From contig QHXY01000163.1 in the NCBI GenBank assembly GCA_003223145.1, positions 1-35,248 on the forward strand: a DNA stretch of 35,248 nt, in the 5' to 3' direction. Below, piece by piece: positions 1 through 7,706 of this stretch (the first letter of the stretch is position 1; each line of letters begins with the position of its first letter). The notes beneath the pieces were generated by a model. That model did no database searches. It saw only the letters and a list, made by a program, of their open reading frames with translations, and had not been told where the DNA came from. Origin of the DNA: Acidobacteriota bacterium (GTDB taxonomy: Bacteria; Acidobacteriota; Polarisedimenticolia; Gp22-AA2). Both the position numbers and the translations under genes were made by a program.

Positions 1-1
1 G

Positions 2-124
2 CTCACCGATCCCGAAAAGACCCCTGGCGTGCGCCGGGCGATCGCCCGCGTGGCGCACCGGCTGGCCGCGGCGACCGGGGCGCGTTACGGGAGCACCAAC
101 ATCGAGGATGACCTGATCCGCTGA
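2..124 (+). CDS. C-terminal end of an unidentified protein (5' part outside window)
   Basis: An open frame enters from the left edge and stops at TGA 122-124, giving 40 residues that end in NIEDDLIR. The piece is rich in Ala and Arg and looks like an amphipathic helix followed by a short polar tail. It lies 10 bases before the Rieske gene on the same strand, so the two are probably cotranscribed. I do not recognise the family and give no function. Confidence 0.55.
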   Translation, partial: LTDPEKTPGVRRAIARVAHRLAAATGARYGSTNIEDDLIR

Positions 125-134
125 GGGGGGATCC

Positions 135-446
135 ATGCCGATCAAGGCGCGCTGCGGGCGGGCGGACGAGATTCCGCCGGGCAGCAGCAAAGTGGTGCAG
201 GTCAACGAGCACGTGGTGGCGATTTTCAATATCGACGGGCGCCTGCACGCGATCGACAACACCTGCCCGCACCAGGGAGGGCCGCTCGGAGAAGGCTATC
301 TCGAGGAGACGGCGATCGTCTCCTGTCCCTGGCACGGATGGACCTTCGATGTCCGCACCGGGGAATCGCCGATCGATCCCGAGATGAAGGTCCGCTGCTA
401 CCCCGTCCGCGTCGAGTCCGGGGACATCATCCTCGAGATCCCCTAG
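135..446 (+). CDS. Rieske [2Fe-2S] ferredoxin-type protein
   Basis: A 103-residue protein that is a single Rieske domain. The two cluster-binding loops are complete: CPHQGG with Cys44 and His46, and CPWHGW with Cys64 and His67, so a [2Fe-2S] cluster held by two Cys and two His is expected. There is no signal peptide or membrane segment, so it is a soluble electron carrier like the ferredoxin partner of ring-hydroxylating dioxygenases or the small subunit of NADH-nitrite reductase (NirD). No oxygenase or nitrite reductase gene is visible here, so its partner is unknown. ATG 135 follows a purine-rich stretch of G residues. It converges on trmB with 19 bases between the stops. Confidence 0.9.
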   Translation: MPIKARCGRADEIPPGSSKVVQVNEHVVAIFNIDGRLHAIDNTCPHQGGPLGEGYLEETAIVSCPWHGWTFDVRTGESPIDPEMKVRCYPVRVESGDIILEIP

Positions 447-465
447 CAGCCCGGGACCGACAAGC

Positions 466-1146
466 CTAGGCGGGCCGGGCGTAGCTGGCGCGGTGGATGA
501 CCCGCCCCAGGGCGAGATACTTCACCTCGTAGCTCGTCCGGCCTTCGGGACTGTCGATCGGGAAAAGCGGATCGGCGGTCTCCACGAGCCCGGCGTGCGA
601 CGGGATGACGGCGCGGATCTCGTCGAAGTACTCCAGCACGTCGGTGGAGACATCGAGGTAGCCGCCCGCCGCCAGCGCTCGTCCCAGATGGGCGGCGGTG
701 GCCGCGGTGAACAGCCGACGCTTGCGGTGCCGCTTCTTGGGCCAGGGATCGGGACAGTACACGTGCACGCGCGACACCGAGCGGGCCGGAAGCAGGTCGG
801 CGAGCACATGGCGGGCGTCGGCGCGGTACAAGCGGACGTTGGTCAGGCCGCGGCGTTCCGCCCGATCCTTGGCGACGCGCAGGTATTTGAGCGACCACTC
901 GATCCCGAGGAAATTCACCTCCGGGCGCGCCTCGGCCTGCGCCAGCAGGAAGCGTCCCTTGCCGATGCCGATCTCCACCTCGACAGACAGGGCGTTTCCG
1001 AACAGGGCCCCGAAGTCGAGCGGCCCGCTTACCCGGCCGGGAACGATCTCGAGCGCGGGCCGTTCCCCGTCCGGCGCGAGGGGCGCCGAGGTCATCCCCT
1101 CGGGCGACGGAACGGGGATCGTCGTGTCGTCGACGCGCTCAGCCAT
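466..1146 (-). CDS. trmB: tRNA (guanine-N7-)-methyltransferase
   Basis: A 226-residue class I SAM-dependent methyltransferase that makes m7G, in the family at position 46 of the tRNA variable loop. The SAM-binding motif EIGIGKGRF is at about residues 58-66, the GIEW acidic motif at about 81-84 and the family signature PDPWPKKRH at 132-140. The length is typical for TrmB. The frame stays open upstream to 1368, but that part is antisense-like sequence inside the ThyX-like gene, so I start at ATG 1146, which gives the expected N-terminus. It lies 11 bases after the stop of the ThyX-like gene and is probably translated from the same mRNA. No clear Shine-Dalgarno site is seen. Confidence 0.93.
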   Translation of the reverse strand: MAERVDDTTIPVPSPEGMTSAPLAPDGERPALEIVPGRVSGPLDFGALFGNALSVEVEIGIGKGRFLLAQAEARPEVNFLGIEWSLKYLRVAKDRAERRGLTNVRLYRADARHVLADLLPARSVSRVHVYCPDPWPKKRHRKRRLFTAATAAHLGRALAAGGYLDVSTDVLEYFDEIRAVIPSHAGLVETADPLFPIDSPEGRTSYEVKYLALGRVIHRASYARPA

Positions 1147-1157
1147 GGCGGATCGGT

Positions 1158-2798
1158 TCAGATGACGCGGCGGTAATCCTGGAGACGATAGGTCCAGACG
1201 CGCTCGCCGCAGTAACGCCTTCCCTCCGGACAGATCGGGCGCGTGCCGGCCATGAGCCTGAGGTTGCAGGGCGGCAGCAGATAGCGCCCGATGCGCGGGT
1301 TGACCGCGCCGATCTGCAGCGCCTCGTCGAGGGAGGCGCGCCAGATCTCCTCCTGCGCGTTGTAGCACAGCCGCATGGCGTGCTTGTGATGCAGGTCGAG
1401 CAGGTTCGCCGACTCGGTGAAGCGGATCGCCAGGGCGTTCGGCAGCACGTAGCCCGCGAACTCGTCCCCGGCGCCCAGGGCGCGCAGCCGGGCGAACCCG
1501 TCCCAGGCCGACCGCATCGCCTCGCGGTAGCGCTCCAGGCAGCGCTCGTCCGACAGGACCAGGAGGGGCGTCACGTAATCGGGCTCGGCCGTCAGGTGCG
1601 TGTGCAGGATCGGCCGCGAGGCCGGCGTCATCCGGTGCCGCTGGTTCTGCGAATCGGCGGTGTGGCTCAGGCGCTTGCGGAACGTGTAGTGACAGTGGAC
1701 CATGCAGCGCGACAGTTTGCTCAGGGTGGTCAGATTGAGCGCCTCGCCCAGGTGACGATTGCGGCCGGGGTCCATCACCAGATCGATCGCCTCGCCGTCG
1801 GGCAGCCGCTCGCCCGTCAGACCGAGCACTTCGCGCACCGCGCGCGCCAGCGTCTCCTCGTTCTTCGCAGGATAGTCCGCCAGGACCGATACTCGGTCGC
1901 CGAGCCCGTGGTCGAACTCCTGCAGGAACGCCCGGCGCCCGGCGTCCTCGCCACGGCCGAGAAGCGCCGTCGCGCGGTACTCCGCGGTCTCCTCCTCAGG
2001 GATCGGCTCTTCGAGAATGGCCGTGTACGCCGGCTCCCGCGCCAGCAGCTCCTCGATCATGCGGCCGACGACCGTCCGCTGCTCCAGGGGTGTGTCGGGC
2101 TCACGGCAGATACGGTAGTAGCGCAGGAGCGTGAGGCCGCTGACCGTGTGGTACAGGTAGGCGAAGGTCGCGACCGGCAGGACGTAGCGCGCCACCTCCT
2201 GGGCCTTCTTCTGCACCTCCTTGTCGTATTTCGCGGCGTAAGGCCGGCGCGCCGGGTAGCGGGCGTAATAGGCGCTCGACGCGGGCCCCGCCAGCAGGCG
2301 GCACAGTTCCTCGTAGGCCTGCTGCTGGCGCCCGATCGTCTCGTGGTAGACCGCCAGCGCCCCGCTCTCCAGCGGAGGCACCGCGTAGGTCCCCGGCTTG
2401 ACCGTCACGTATCTCTGGCTTACCTGCTCCGAGTTGTAGAACGGATGGCTGTGGAGGAACGACCACAGGAACTGCCGGCTGACGTTGCTCAGCGCGAACT
2501 GGAAGTGGGCGTGCTGCAGCGTCGTATGGTGCCCCGCCTGGTACAAGTCCCGCGCCAGCGAGTCGCGCCGTCGCTTCCGCTCCTCGCGCTTCTCGGTGGG
2601 CGCGGCGGGATCGCCGAGGATCTGCTCGTCCGGCACGATACCGCTTCCCGAGTAGCACGTTCTCGCCGTCGCCACCACGTTGTCGAAGGCGCGGGCGAAG
2701 GCGTTGGTGATGCGCACCTCGGGAGCCGGGGAAAGAAAGCGCCGGCCGTCACGGGTGGAATCGGGGCCGGATGCGGATCGCGCCGCGGGCAAGGTCAC
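1158..2798 (-). CDS. tandem ThyX-like protein (FAD-dependent thymidylate synthase family, two domains)
   Basis: A 546-residue protein built from two diverged ThyX-like halves. The first half has the family hallmarks TARTCYS (44-50) and GHHTTLQHAHFQFALSNVSRQ (89-109), then SEQVSQRYV (123-131) in place of the usual RHRxxS...SxR signature. The second half has SRCMVHCHYTF (363-373), RLSHTADSQNQRHR (376-389) and MRLCYNAQEEIWR (475-487), which matches the family's C-terminal RLCxxAQxEI stretch. Three cysteines (511, 523, 530) close the protein. Classical ThyX is about 220-250 residues with one intact RHR motif, so catalysis of dUMP methylation is not assured. The GTG start at 2798 lies 6 bases after a perfect TATAAT, suggesting a leaderless mRNA. 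GTG at residue 28 is an alternative. The gene leads the trmB transcript. Confidence 0.75.
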   Translation of the reverse strand: MTLPAARSASGPDSTRDGRRFLSPAPEVRITNAFARAFDNVVATARTCYSGSGIVPDEQILGDPAAPTEKREERKRRRDSLARDLYQAGHHTTLQHAHFQFALSNVSRQFLWSFLHSHPFYNSEQVSQRYVTVKPGTYAVPPLESGALAVYHETIGRQQQAYEELCRLLAGPASSAYYARYPARRPYAAKYDKEVQKKAQEVARYVLPVATFAYLYHTVSGLTLLRYYRICREPDTPLEQRTVVGRMIEELLAREPAYTAILEEPIPEEETAEYRATALLGRGEDAGRRAFLQEFDHGLGDRVSVLADYPAKNEETLARAVREVLGLTGERLPDGEAIDLVMDPGRNRHLGEALNLTTLSKLSRCMVHCHYTFRKRLSHTADSQNQRHRMTPASRPILHTHLTAEPDYVTPLLVLSDERCLERYREAMRSAWDGFARLRALGAGDEFAGYVLPNALAIRFTESANLLDLHHKHAMRLCYNAQEEIWRASLDEALQIGAVNPRIGRYLLPPCNLRLMAGTRPICPEGRRYCGERVWTYRLQDYRRVI

Positions 2799-2804
2799 GG
2801 CTCG

Positions 2805-2834
2805 ATTATACCGGCGCCCCGGCGCGACGATCAA
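2805..2834 (-). promoter_or_regulatory. promoter of the ThyX-like/trmB unit
   Basis: On the minus strand TTGATC (2829-2834) and a perfect TATAAT (2805-2810) are separated by 18 bases. The predicted transcription start falls on or next to the GTG start codon at 2798, leaving no room for a ribosome-binding site. Confidence 0.6.
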
Positions 2835-2961
2835 CGAGTCGCTGGACGGTGTATGATGAACGCTCCCTTGAAACGCAGTCGAGACACGGACGGCGGCTGA
2901 CGATGCGACACCCGGGGAACGCGAGCCTTCGGACTTCGGCGGCGAAGTCCGTCCCGGGTCC

Positions 2962-2989
2962 GCCGGCCGGGTACCCCTGCCCGGCCGGC
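2962..2989. repeat. perfect inverted repeat / hairpin
   Basis: The arm GCCGGCCGGG (2962-2971) is exactly complementary to CCCGGCCGGC (2980-2989) around an 8-base loop. It lies just upstream of the plus-strand TATAAT at 3015, where it could be an operator. No T-run follows, so it is not a standard terminator. Confidence 0.5.
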
Positions 2990-3014
2990 CGGCGGCCGCG
3001 GACGCGTGAGCGGT

Positions 3015-3020
3015 TATAAT
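3015..3020 (+). promoter_or_regulatory. -10 element upstream of the dehydrogenase operon
   Basis: A perfect TATAAT about 100 bases before the GTG start of the E3 gene. The sequence where a -35 box should be is only G and C, so an activator or the adjoining hairpin may matter. The predicted leader contains the hairpin at 3064-3083. Confidence 0.4.
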
Positions 3021-3063
3021 CCACGCCGTTCGGCGCGACACGGTCTCCACCGGCGGGCCCCTC

Positions 3064-3083
3064 GATCCGGCCGGGGCCGGATC
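3064..3083 (+). other. hairpin in the leader of the E3 gene
   Basis: GATCCGGC (3064-3071) pairs perfectly with GCCGGATC (3076-3083) around a 4-base loop. It ends 36 bases before the start codon, close to the spacing of the bulged leader element found before the E2 and mqnD-like genes, but it lacks their conserved core. Function unknown. Confidence 0.4.
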
Positions 3084-3119
3084 ACGAAGAGGCGCGCGGG
3101 CGCGCGTCGGGAGGTCACG

Positions 3120-4529
3120 GTGGCCGACACCCAGGCGAACTTCGATGTCACCATCATCGGCAGCGGGCCCGGGGGCTACGTCGCCGCCATCCGGGCAGCC
3201 CAGCTCGGTCTGAAGACCGCTCTGGTCGAGAAGTCCCCCGCCCTGGGCGGCACCTGCCTGCACGTCGGCTGCATCCCCACCAAGGCCCTCCTGTACAGCG
3301 CCGAGGTCCTGGACCTGGCCCGCGACGCCGGGCGCTTCGGCGTGAAGACCGGTGAGGTTCGGCTCGATCTCGCGGCGGTCCACAAGCACAAGAGCGATGT
3401 GGTGCGCCGCGACGCCAAGGGGATCGAGTTTCTGATGAAGAAGAACGGCATCACCGTGTACCAGGGTCACGGCCGGCTGAAGGGATCGGGGGCGGTCGAG
3501 GTGGCCACCAGGGACGGCGCCCGACAGCTCCTGCCGTCCAAGAACGTCGTCCTGGCCACCGGTTCGGTCCCCAAGATGCTCCCCGGGCTCAAAGTGGACG
3601 GCACGCGCGTCGTCACCAGCACCGAGGCCCTGGCCCTCGAGTTCGTTCCGAGGACGCTGATGATCCTCGGGGCGGGGGCGGTGGGCGTCGAGTTCGCCTC
3701 GATCTACGCGCGTTTCGGGAGCGCCGTCACGCTCGTCGAGATGCTTCCGAGGGTGCTGCCGATCGAGGACGAGGAGTCGTCGGCCGAGCTGCACAAGGCG
3801 TTCAAGAAGCGCGGCATCGACGTCCGCGTCGGCACCAAGGTGGAGAGCGTGAAAGTCGCCGACAAGGGGGTCGAGGTTCAGGTGCAGTCGGAGAAGGGCG
3901 GCAAAGAGACGCTGAAAGCCGACGTCCTGCTGGTGGCGGTGGGGCGCCGCGCGGTGACAGACGACCTGGGTCTCGAGGGGACCCGGGTGAAGATCGAGCG
4001 CGGCTTCGTGCAGGCGGACGCGCGCATGCGGACCGGCGAGCCCTCGGTGTACGCCATCGGCGATCTCCTGCCGACGCCCGCCCTGGCGCACGTCGCGTCG
4101 CACGAAGGGATCGTCGCGGCCGAGTCGATCGTCGGCAGGAACCCCGCCCCGATCAACTACGATCAGGTCCCCAACTGCACCTACTCGGAGCCGGAGGTTG
4201 CGAGCATCGGGCTCACCGAGCAAACGGCGCGTCAGCGCGGCCACAAGGTGCGCGTCGGTCGCTTCCCGTTCCCCGTGCTCGGCAAGGGGCGCATCATGGC
4301 GACGCAGGAAGGGTTCGTGTAGCTGATCGGCGCCGAGCGCTACGACGAGCTTCTCGGCATCCACATCGTCGGGCCGAGGGCGACCGAGCTGATCGCCGAG
4401 GGGGGCATGGCGCTGCGGCTAGAGTCGACGGTCGAGGACCTGTTCCAGGCGATCCACGCCCACCCGACGTTGTCCGAGGCGATGGGCGAGGCCGCGCTGA
4501 GCCTGCTTTCCCGCGGCATCCATCTTTAA
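3120..4529 (+). pseudogene. lpdA: dihydrolipoamide dehydrogenase (E3), interrupted by an in-frame TAG
   Basis: The E3 flavoprotein reoxidises dihydrolipoyl groups of the 2-oxoacid dehydrogenase complex and passes electrons to NAD+. GTG 3120 follows GGGAGG by 5 bases. The FAD fold GSGPGG (about 14-19), the redox pair Cys46/Cys51 in CLHVGC, and a second Rossmann motif GAGAVGVEFA are present. The frame then meets TAG at 4320-4322 (codon 401), where the family has Lys in GFVK. The same frame continues without any shift to TAA 4527-4529, giving a normal total of 469 codons. The part after TAG holds the dimer-interface domain and the catalytic His448/Glu453 pair (HPTLSE), so the 400-residue product should be inactive unless the codon is read through or is a sequence error. 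TAG is a normal stop for other genes here. Confidence 0.85.
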
Positions 4530-4553
4530 GCCGGCCCCGGTCACGGTGGGACG

Positions 4554-5633
4554 ATGAGCGCCGTCCTCAGAAGGAGCCGGAAATCGCCGGCGAAAGACGG
4601 CCCGGCGGCGCGGCGCGACATCCCGCCCGGGATGCGGCCCCCGCCCCTCGAGCCGATGCGGAACCCGGGACTGTCGCGTGCCCGGCTCCTGGACATGCAC
4701 CGCTTTCTGCGGTTGAACCGGGTGCTGGAGGATCAATTGTCAGCGCTCTACCGGCAGGGGAAGATCGTCGGAGGGCTGTACAGCAGCCTGGGCCAGGAAT
4801 CAATCTCGGTGGGTACGGCGTGCGCCCTCGAGCCGGGCGATCTCCTGGCGCCGATGATCCGGAATATCGGCTCGCTGCTGGTACGCGGAGTGCCTCCCCT
4901 GAGTCTGTTCCTGCAGTTTCTGGCGCGGCACGCCGCGCCCACCGCGGGGAAGGACGGCACGCTCCACTTCGACGACCCGGGGCGATCGATCATCGGGCCG
5001 ATCAGCGTGCTGGGCACCCTGATCCCGGTGATGACCGGCGCCGCCCTGGCGGCGCGGATGCGCGGCGAGAGCCGTGTGGCGCTGACCTACATCGGCGACG
5101 GCGGGACCTCGACCGGCGACTTTCACGAGGGGCTGAACCTGGCCGCCGTGCTGGGCCTGCCCCTCGTCCTGGTGGTCGAGAACAACGGCTACGCCTACTC
5201 GACCCCGGTGGACAGGCAGTTCGCCGTCGACAGCCTGGCCGAGCGCGGCCCGGCGTACGGCATCGCCTCGGAATCGGTCGACGGGACCGACGTCCTGGCG
5301 GTTTACGCGGCCACGCAGCGGGCCGCGGCGAGAGGCCGCGGGGGCGGGGGCCCGACGCTCCTGGAGTGCCGGGCGTTCCGCCGCAGGGGGCACGCGGAGC
5401 ACGACGACATGTGGTATGTGCCCAGGGACATCGTGGCCGCCTGGGAACAGCGGGACCCGATTGATCGCTTCGAATCCTTTCTTGTCGAACAGGGCCACGC
5501 GACGAAGGGCGACCTGCGATCGGTCGAGGAGAACCTCGCGGCCGAGCTCGACGAGACGGCGCGACAGGCGCTCGGCAGCCCGTACCCGCCGCCGGAGGAG
5601 ACGCTGCGGGGCGTTTACGCCGGGGGCGATTGA
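4554..5633 (+). CDS. 2-oxoacid dehydrogenase E1 component, alpha subunit (first copy)
   Basis: A 359-residue thiamine-diphosphate enzyme subunit of the pyruvate / branched-chain 2-oxoacid dehydrogenase type. It decarboxylates the 2-oxoacid and, with E1-beta, transfers the acyl group to the lipoyl arm of E2. The ThDP motif runs from GDG (181-183) through the NN pair (210-211), with YAYST just after. The YRQGKIVGG region and the RRxGHAEHDD loop match the family. The N-terminal 40 residues are basic and unlike relatives, so a later start is possible. It follows the E3 gene by 24 bases and is 8 bases before a second, distinct alpha gene. The substrate (pyruvate or branched-chain oxoacid) cannot be fixed from sequence alone. 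Confidence 0.9.
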   Translation: MSAVLRRSRKSPAKDGPAARRDIPPGMRPPPLEPMRNPGLSRARLLDMHRFLRLNRVLEDQLSALYRQGKIVGGLYSSLGQESISVGTACALEPGDLLAPMIRNIGSLLVRGVPPLSLFLQFLARHAAPTAGKDGTLHFDDPGRSIIGPISVLGTLIPVMTGAALAARMRGESRVALTYIGDGGTSTGDFHEGLNLAAVLGLPLVLVVENNGYAYSTPVDRQFAVDSLAERGPAYGIASESVDGTDVLAVYAATQRAAARGRGGGGPTLLECRAFRRRGHAEHDDMWYVPRDIVAAWEQRDPIDRFESFLVEQGHATKGDLRSVEENLAAELDETARQALGSPYPPPEETLRGVYAGGD

Positions 5634-5641
5634 GGGCGCGG

Positions 5642-6672
5642 ATGCTGGCGAAGGAGGGGAACAGACACCGGCCGGGAGGGGGCGGCCTGCGCGCCGTCCC
5701 GGCGCGGGCCGGTGAGGTTTTGCCGGCGCCGGACGACGCGGCGCTGCTCAAGATGCTCTACTCCATGAAGCTGACGCGCGCCCTGGAGTTCCGCATCGAG
5801 CGGAAGCTCTACCGCCAGGGAAAGATCGTCGGCGGCGTCTACGTGGGGCGCGGCCAGGAGGCGATCTCGGTCGGGGCCGCCATGCACATCCGACGGGGCG
5901 GCGGACAGGACGTGGACGACATCGTCTCGCCCTCGCACCGCGACATGGCGGTGTTCCTCATGCAGGGCGTGTCCCCCCAGAGGATCCTGGCCCAGTACAT
6001 GGGTCGCGCCGCCGGGCTGACGCGCGGCCGGGACGGCAACATGCACATGGGCGATCTGAGGCACCGGCTCGTGGCCTTCATCTCGCACCTCGGCGACAGC
6101 GTCCCCGTCGCGGCCGGGTGCGCCCTGACCTTCAGGCTGCGCGGCACAGACCAGGTTTCCTTCTGCTTTTTCGGAGAGGGTGCCACCAGCCGCGGCGACT
6201 GGCATGAGGGGGTCAACTTCGCGGCGGTGCAGAGGCTGCCGGTGGTGTTCATCTGCAACAACAACCAGTACGCCTACTCGACGCACGTGTCCCGGCAGAT
6301 GCGGGTGAAGCAGGTCTCCGACCGGGCGCGCGGCTATGGCCTACCCGGCGAATCCGCGGACGGCAACGACCCGTTCGCGGTCTTCGACGCGGTCGGCCGT
6401 CGCTCCTGGAGTTCGTCACGTTCCGGATGACGGGACACTCCGCCCACGACGACGCCGGCTACGTGCCGAAGGCCCAGTTCGACGAGTGGGAGCGCAAGGA
6501 CCCGATCCGCCGGTTCCAGGACGAGCTCCTGCGGCGCAGACTGGTCGATGCGGCGGCGCTGCGGGAAATGGAAGCGCGTATCGAGGCCGAGCTGGACGAG
6601 GCGGTGGCCTGGGCGGAGAAACAGCCGTACCCGGAGCCGGAGGAGTGCCTGACGGGTGTCTATCATGAGTAG
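5642..6672 (+). pseudogene. 2-oxoacid dehydrogenase E1 component, alpha subunit (second copy), frameshifted
   Basis: A second alpha subunit, clearly homologous to its neighbour but well diverged. ATG 5642 follows GAGGG by 5 bases. The first frame runs to TGA 6428-6430 and carries FGEGATSRGDWHEG (Glu179 where most have Asp in the GDG motif) and the NNNQYAYST end of the ThDP motif. The rest of the protein (LLEFVTFRMTGHSAHDD onward) continues in the next frame to 6672. Compared with the first copy about 12 codons are missing between DAV and PSLLEF near 6393-6402, so about 34 bases seem to be lost, which explains the shift. Total length would otherwise be about 355 residues. As written the product is cut to 262 residues with a wrong tail. 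Real decay and assembly error are both possible. Confidence 0.85.
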
Positions 6673-6708
6673 AGGCGGCCCCGGGGCCGCCCGCGTGGAG
6701 GGACGCAC

Positions 6709-7686
6709 GTGGCCCTGACGACCTACGTTGAGGCGATCCGGCAGGGGATCTGGGAGGAGATGGAGCGCGACGAGCGCGTCTTCATCCTCGGCGAGGACGT
6801 CGGCATCTACGGCGGCGCCTTCAAGGTCACCGAGGGGATGCTGGAGCGCTTCGGCGAGATGCGCGTCATCGACACGCCGATCTCGGAGTCGGCGATCGTC
6901 GGGGCGGCGATCGGCGCCGCGCTGATGGGCATGCGGCCGATCGCCGAGATGCAGTTCATCGATTTCATCTCCTGTGCCTTCGATCAGATCACCAACTTCG
7001 CCGCCAAGAACCGTTACCGCTGGGGCGCCGGCGTGCCGATCGTCATCCGGGGACCGAGCGGCGGAGGGGTGCACGGCGGGCCGTACCACTCGCAGAACCC
7101 CGAAATGTATTTCGTGCACACCCCCGGTCTCAAAGTCGTCGCGCCGGCGACGGCTTATGACGCGAAGGGTCTCATCAAGGCCGCCATCCGCGACGAGGAC
7201 CCGGTCATTTACCTGGAGCACAAATACCTCTACCGCCGCATCAAGGAGGAGCTCCCGAAAGACGACTACATCGTGCCGATCGGCCGCGCCGCCGTCCGCC
7301 GCGAAGGGAAGGATCTGGCGATCCTGACGTACGGGGCGATGCTGTACCAGGCGCTCGAAGCGGCCGACGTGCTGGCGCGCGAGGCCGGGCTGCAGACGGA
7401 GGTCGTCGACTTGCGCAGCCTGCTGCCTCTCGACAAGGATGCGATCCTGAGCGCGGCGAAGAAGACCGGGAAGGTCCTGGTGGTCCATGAAGACACGCGG
7501 ACAGGCGGCATCGCGGGCGAGATCGCCGCGATCATCAACGAGGAGGTCTTCGAGTACCTGGACGGCCCGGTCCTGCGGGTGACGGCGCCCGACACGCCGG
7601 TGCCCTACAGTCCGCCGCTGGAGGAGTTCTTTCTCCCCAACAAGGAGAAAATACTCAAGGCCGCGAGACAGTTAGCGGCCTATTAG
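6709..7686 (+). CDS. 2-oxoacid dehydrogenase E1 component, beta subunit
   Basis: A 325-residue transketolase-type subunit that pairs with E1-alpha to form the ThDP site. The N-terminal pyrimidine-binding part has FILGEDVGIYGGAFKVTEG and DTPISE, with the conserved Glu of the SE pair that activates the cofactor. GPSGGGVHGGPYHSQ and the C-terminal transketolase domain (LRSLLPLDKDAI, HEDTRTGGIAGEI) follow the family exactly. GTG 6709 is chosen because GGAGGG (6697-6702) lies 6 bases before it. The gene is intact, unlike the E3 and second alpha genes of the same operon. The TAG stop is inside a short stem followed by T residues. Confidence 0.93.
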   Translation: MALTTYVEAIRQGIWEEMERDERVFILGEDVGIYGGAFKVTEGMLERFGEMRVIDTPISESAIVGAAIGAALMGMRPIAEMQFIDFISCAFDQITNFAAKNRYRWGAGVPIVIRGPSGGGVHGGPYHSQNPEMYFVHTPGLKVVAPATAYDAKGLIKAAIRDEDPVIYLEHKYLYRRIKEELPKDDYIVPIGRAAVRREGKDLAILTYGAMLYQALEAADVLAREAGLQTEVVDLRSLLPLDKDAILSAAKKTGKVLVVHEDTRTGGIAGEIAAIINEEVFEYLDGPVLRVTAPDTPVPYSPPLEEFFLPNKEKILKAARQLAAY

Positions 7687-7701
7687 GTGTCCGCACCTTT
7701 T
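7685..7701 (+). terminator. small hairpin with T-run after E1-beta
   Basis: AGGTG (7685-7689) pairs with CACCT (7694-7698) around a TCCG tetraloop and is followed by further T residues to 7701. The stem is only 5 bp, so at best it is a weak terminator or pause site before the bulged leader element of the E2 gene. Confidence 0.35.
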
Positions 7702-7706
7702 AGAGC

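Larger units (their letters stand above)
2799..3119. other. 321-base intergenic region with divergent promoters and two hairpins
   Basis: This region separates the ThyX-like gene from the dehydrogenase operon. It holds the minus-strand promoter, a perfect 10-bp GC hairpin (2962-2989), a plus-strand TATAAT (3015-3020), an 8-bp hairpin (3064-3083) and the GGGAGG ribosome-binding site (3109-3114) of the E3 gene. I find no convincing gene in it. Confidence 0.6.

Noticed and set aside
1380-2900. Long plus-strand frame opposite the ThyX-like gene
   Set aside because: Arg/Gln/Val-rich shadow typical of GC-rich antisense; the minus strand has clear family motifs.
2853-2900. 15-residue plus-strand reading frame that could be a leader peptide
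   Set aside because: No ribosome-binding site, no regulatory codon run, and it lies upstream of the TATAAT at 3015.
2874-2907. Imperfect stem with CGGCTGA in its loop upstream of the E3 gene
   Set aside because: No CAGCCG arm is present; only a short stem with a bulge forms, likely by chance.
4320-4322. TAG as pyrrolysine or a reassigned codon
   Set aside because: Other genes in the window end in TAG, and the family has an ordinary Lys at this position.
2799-4364. Extension of the ThyX-like minus-strand frame up to 4364 (1068 codons)
   Set aside because: The upstream part is antisense to the E3 gene, has no family features, and a perfect promoter lies at 2805-2834 just before the GTG start.
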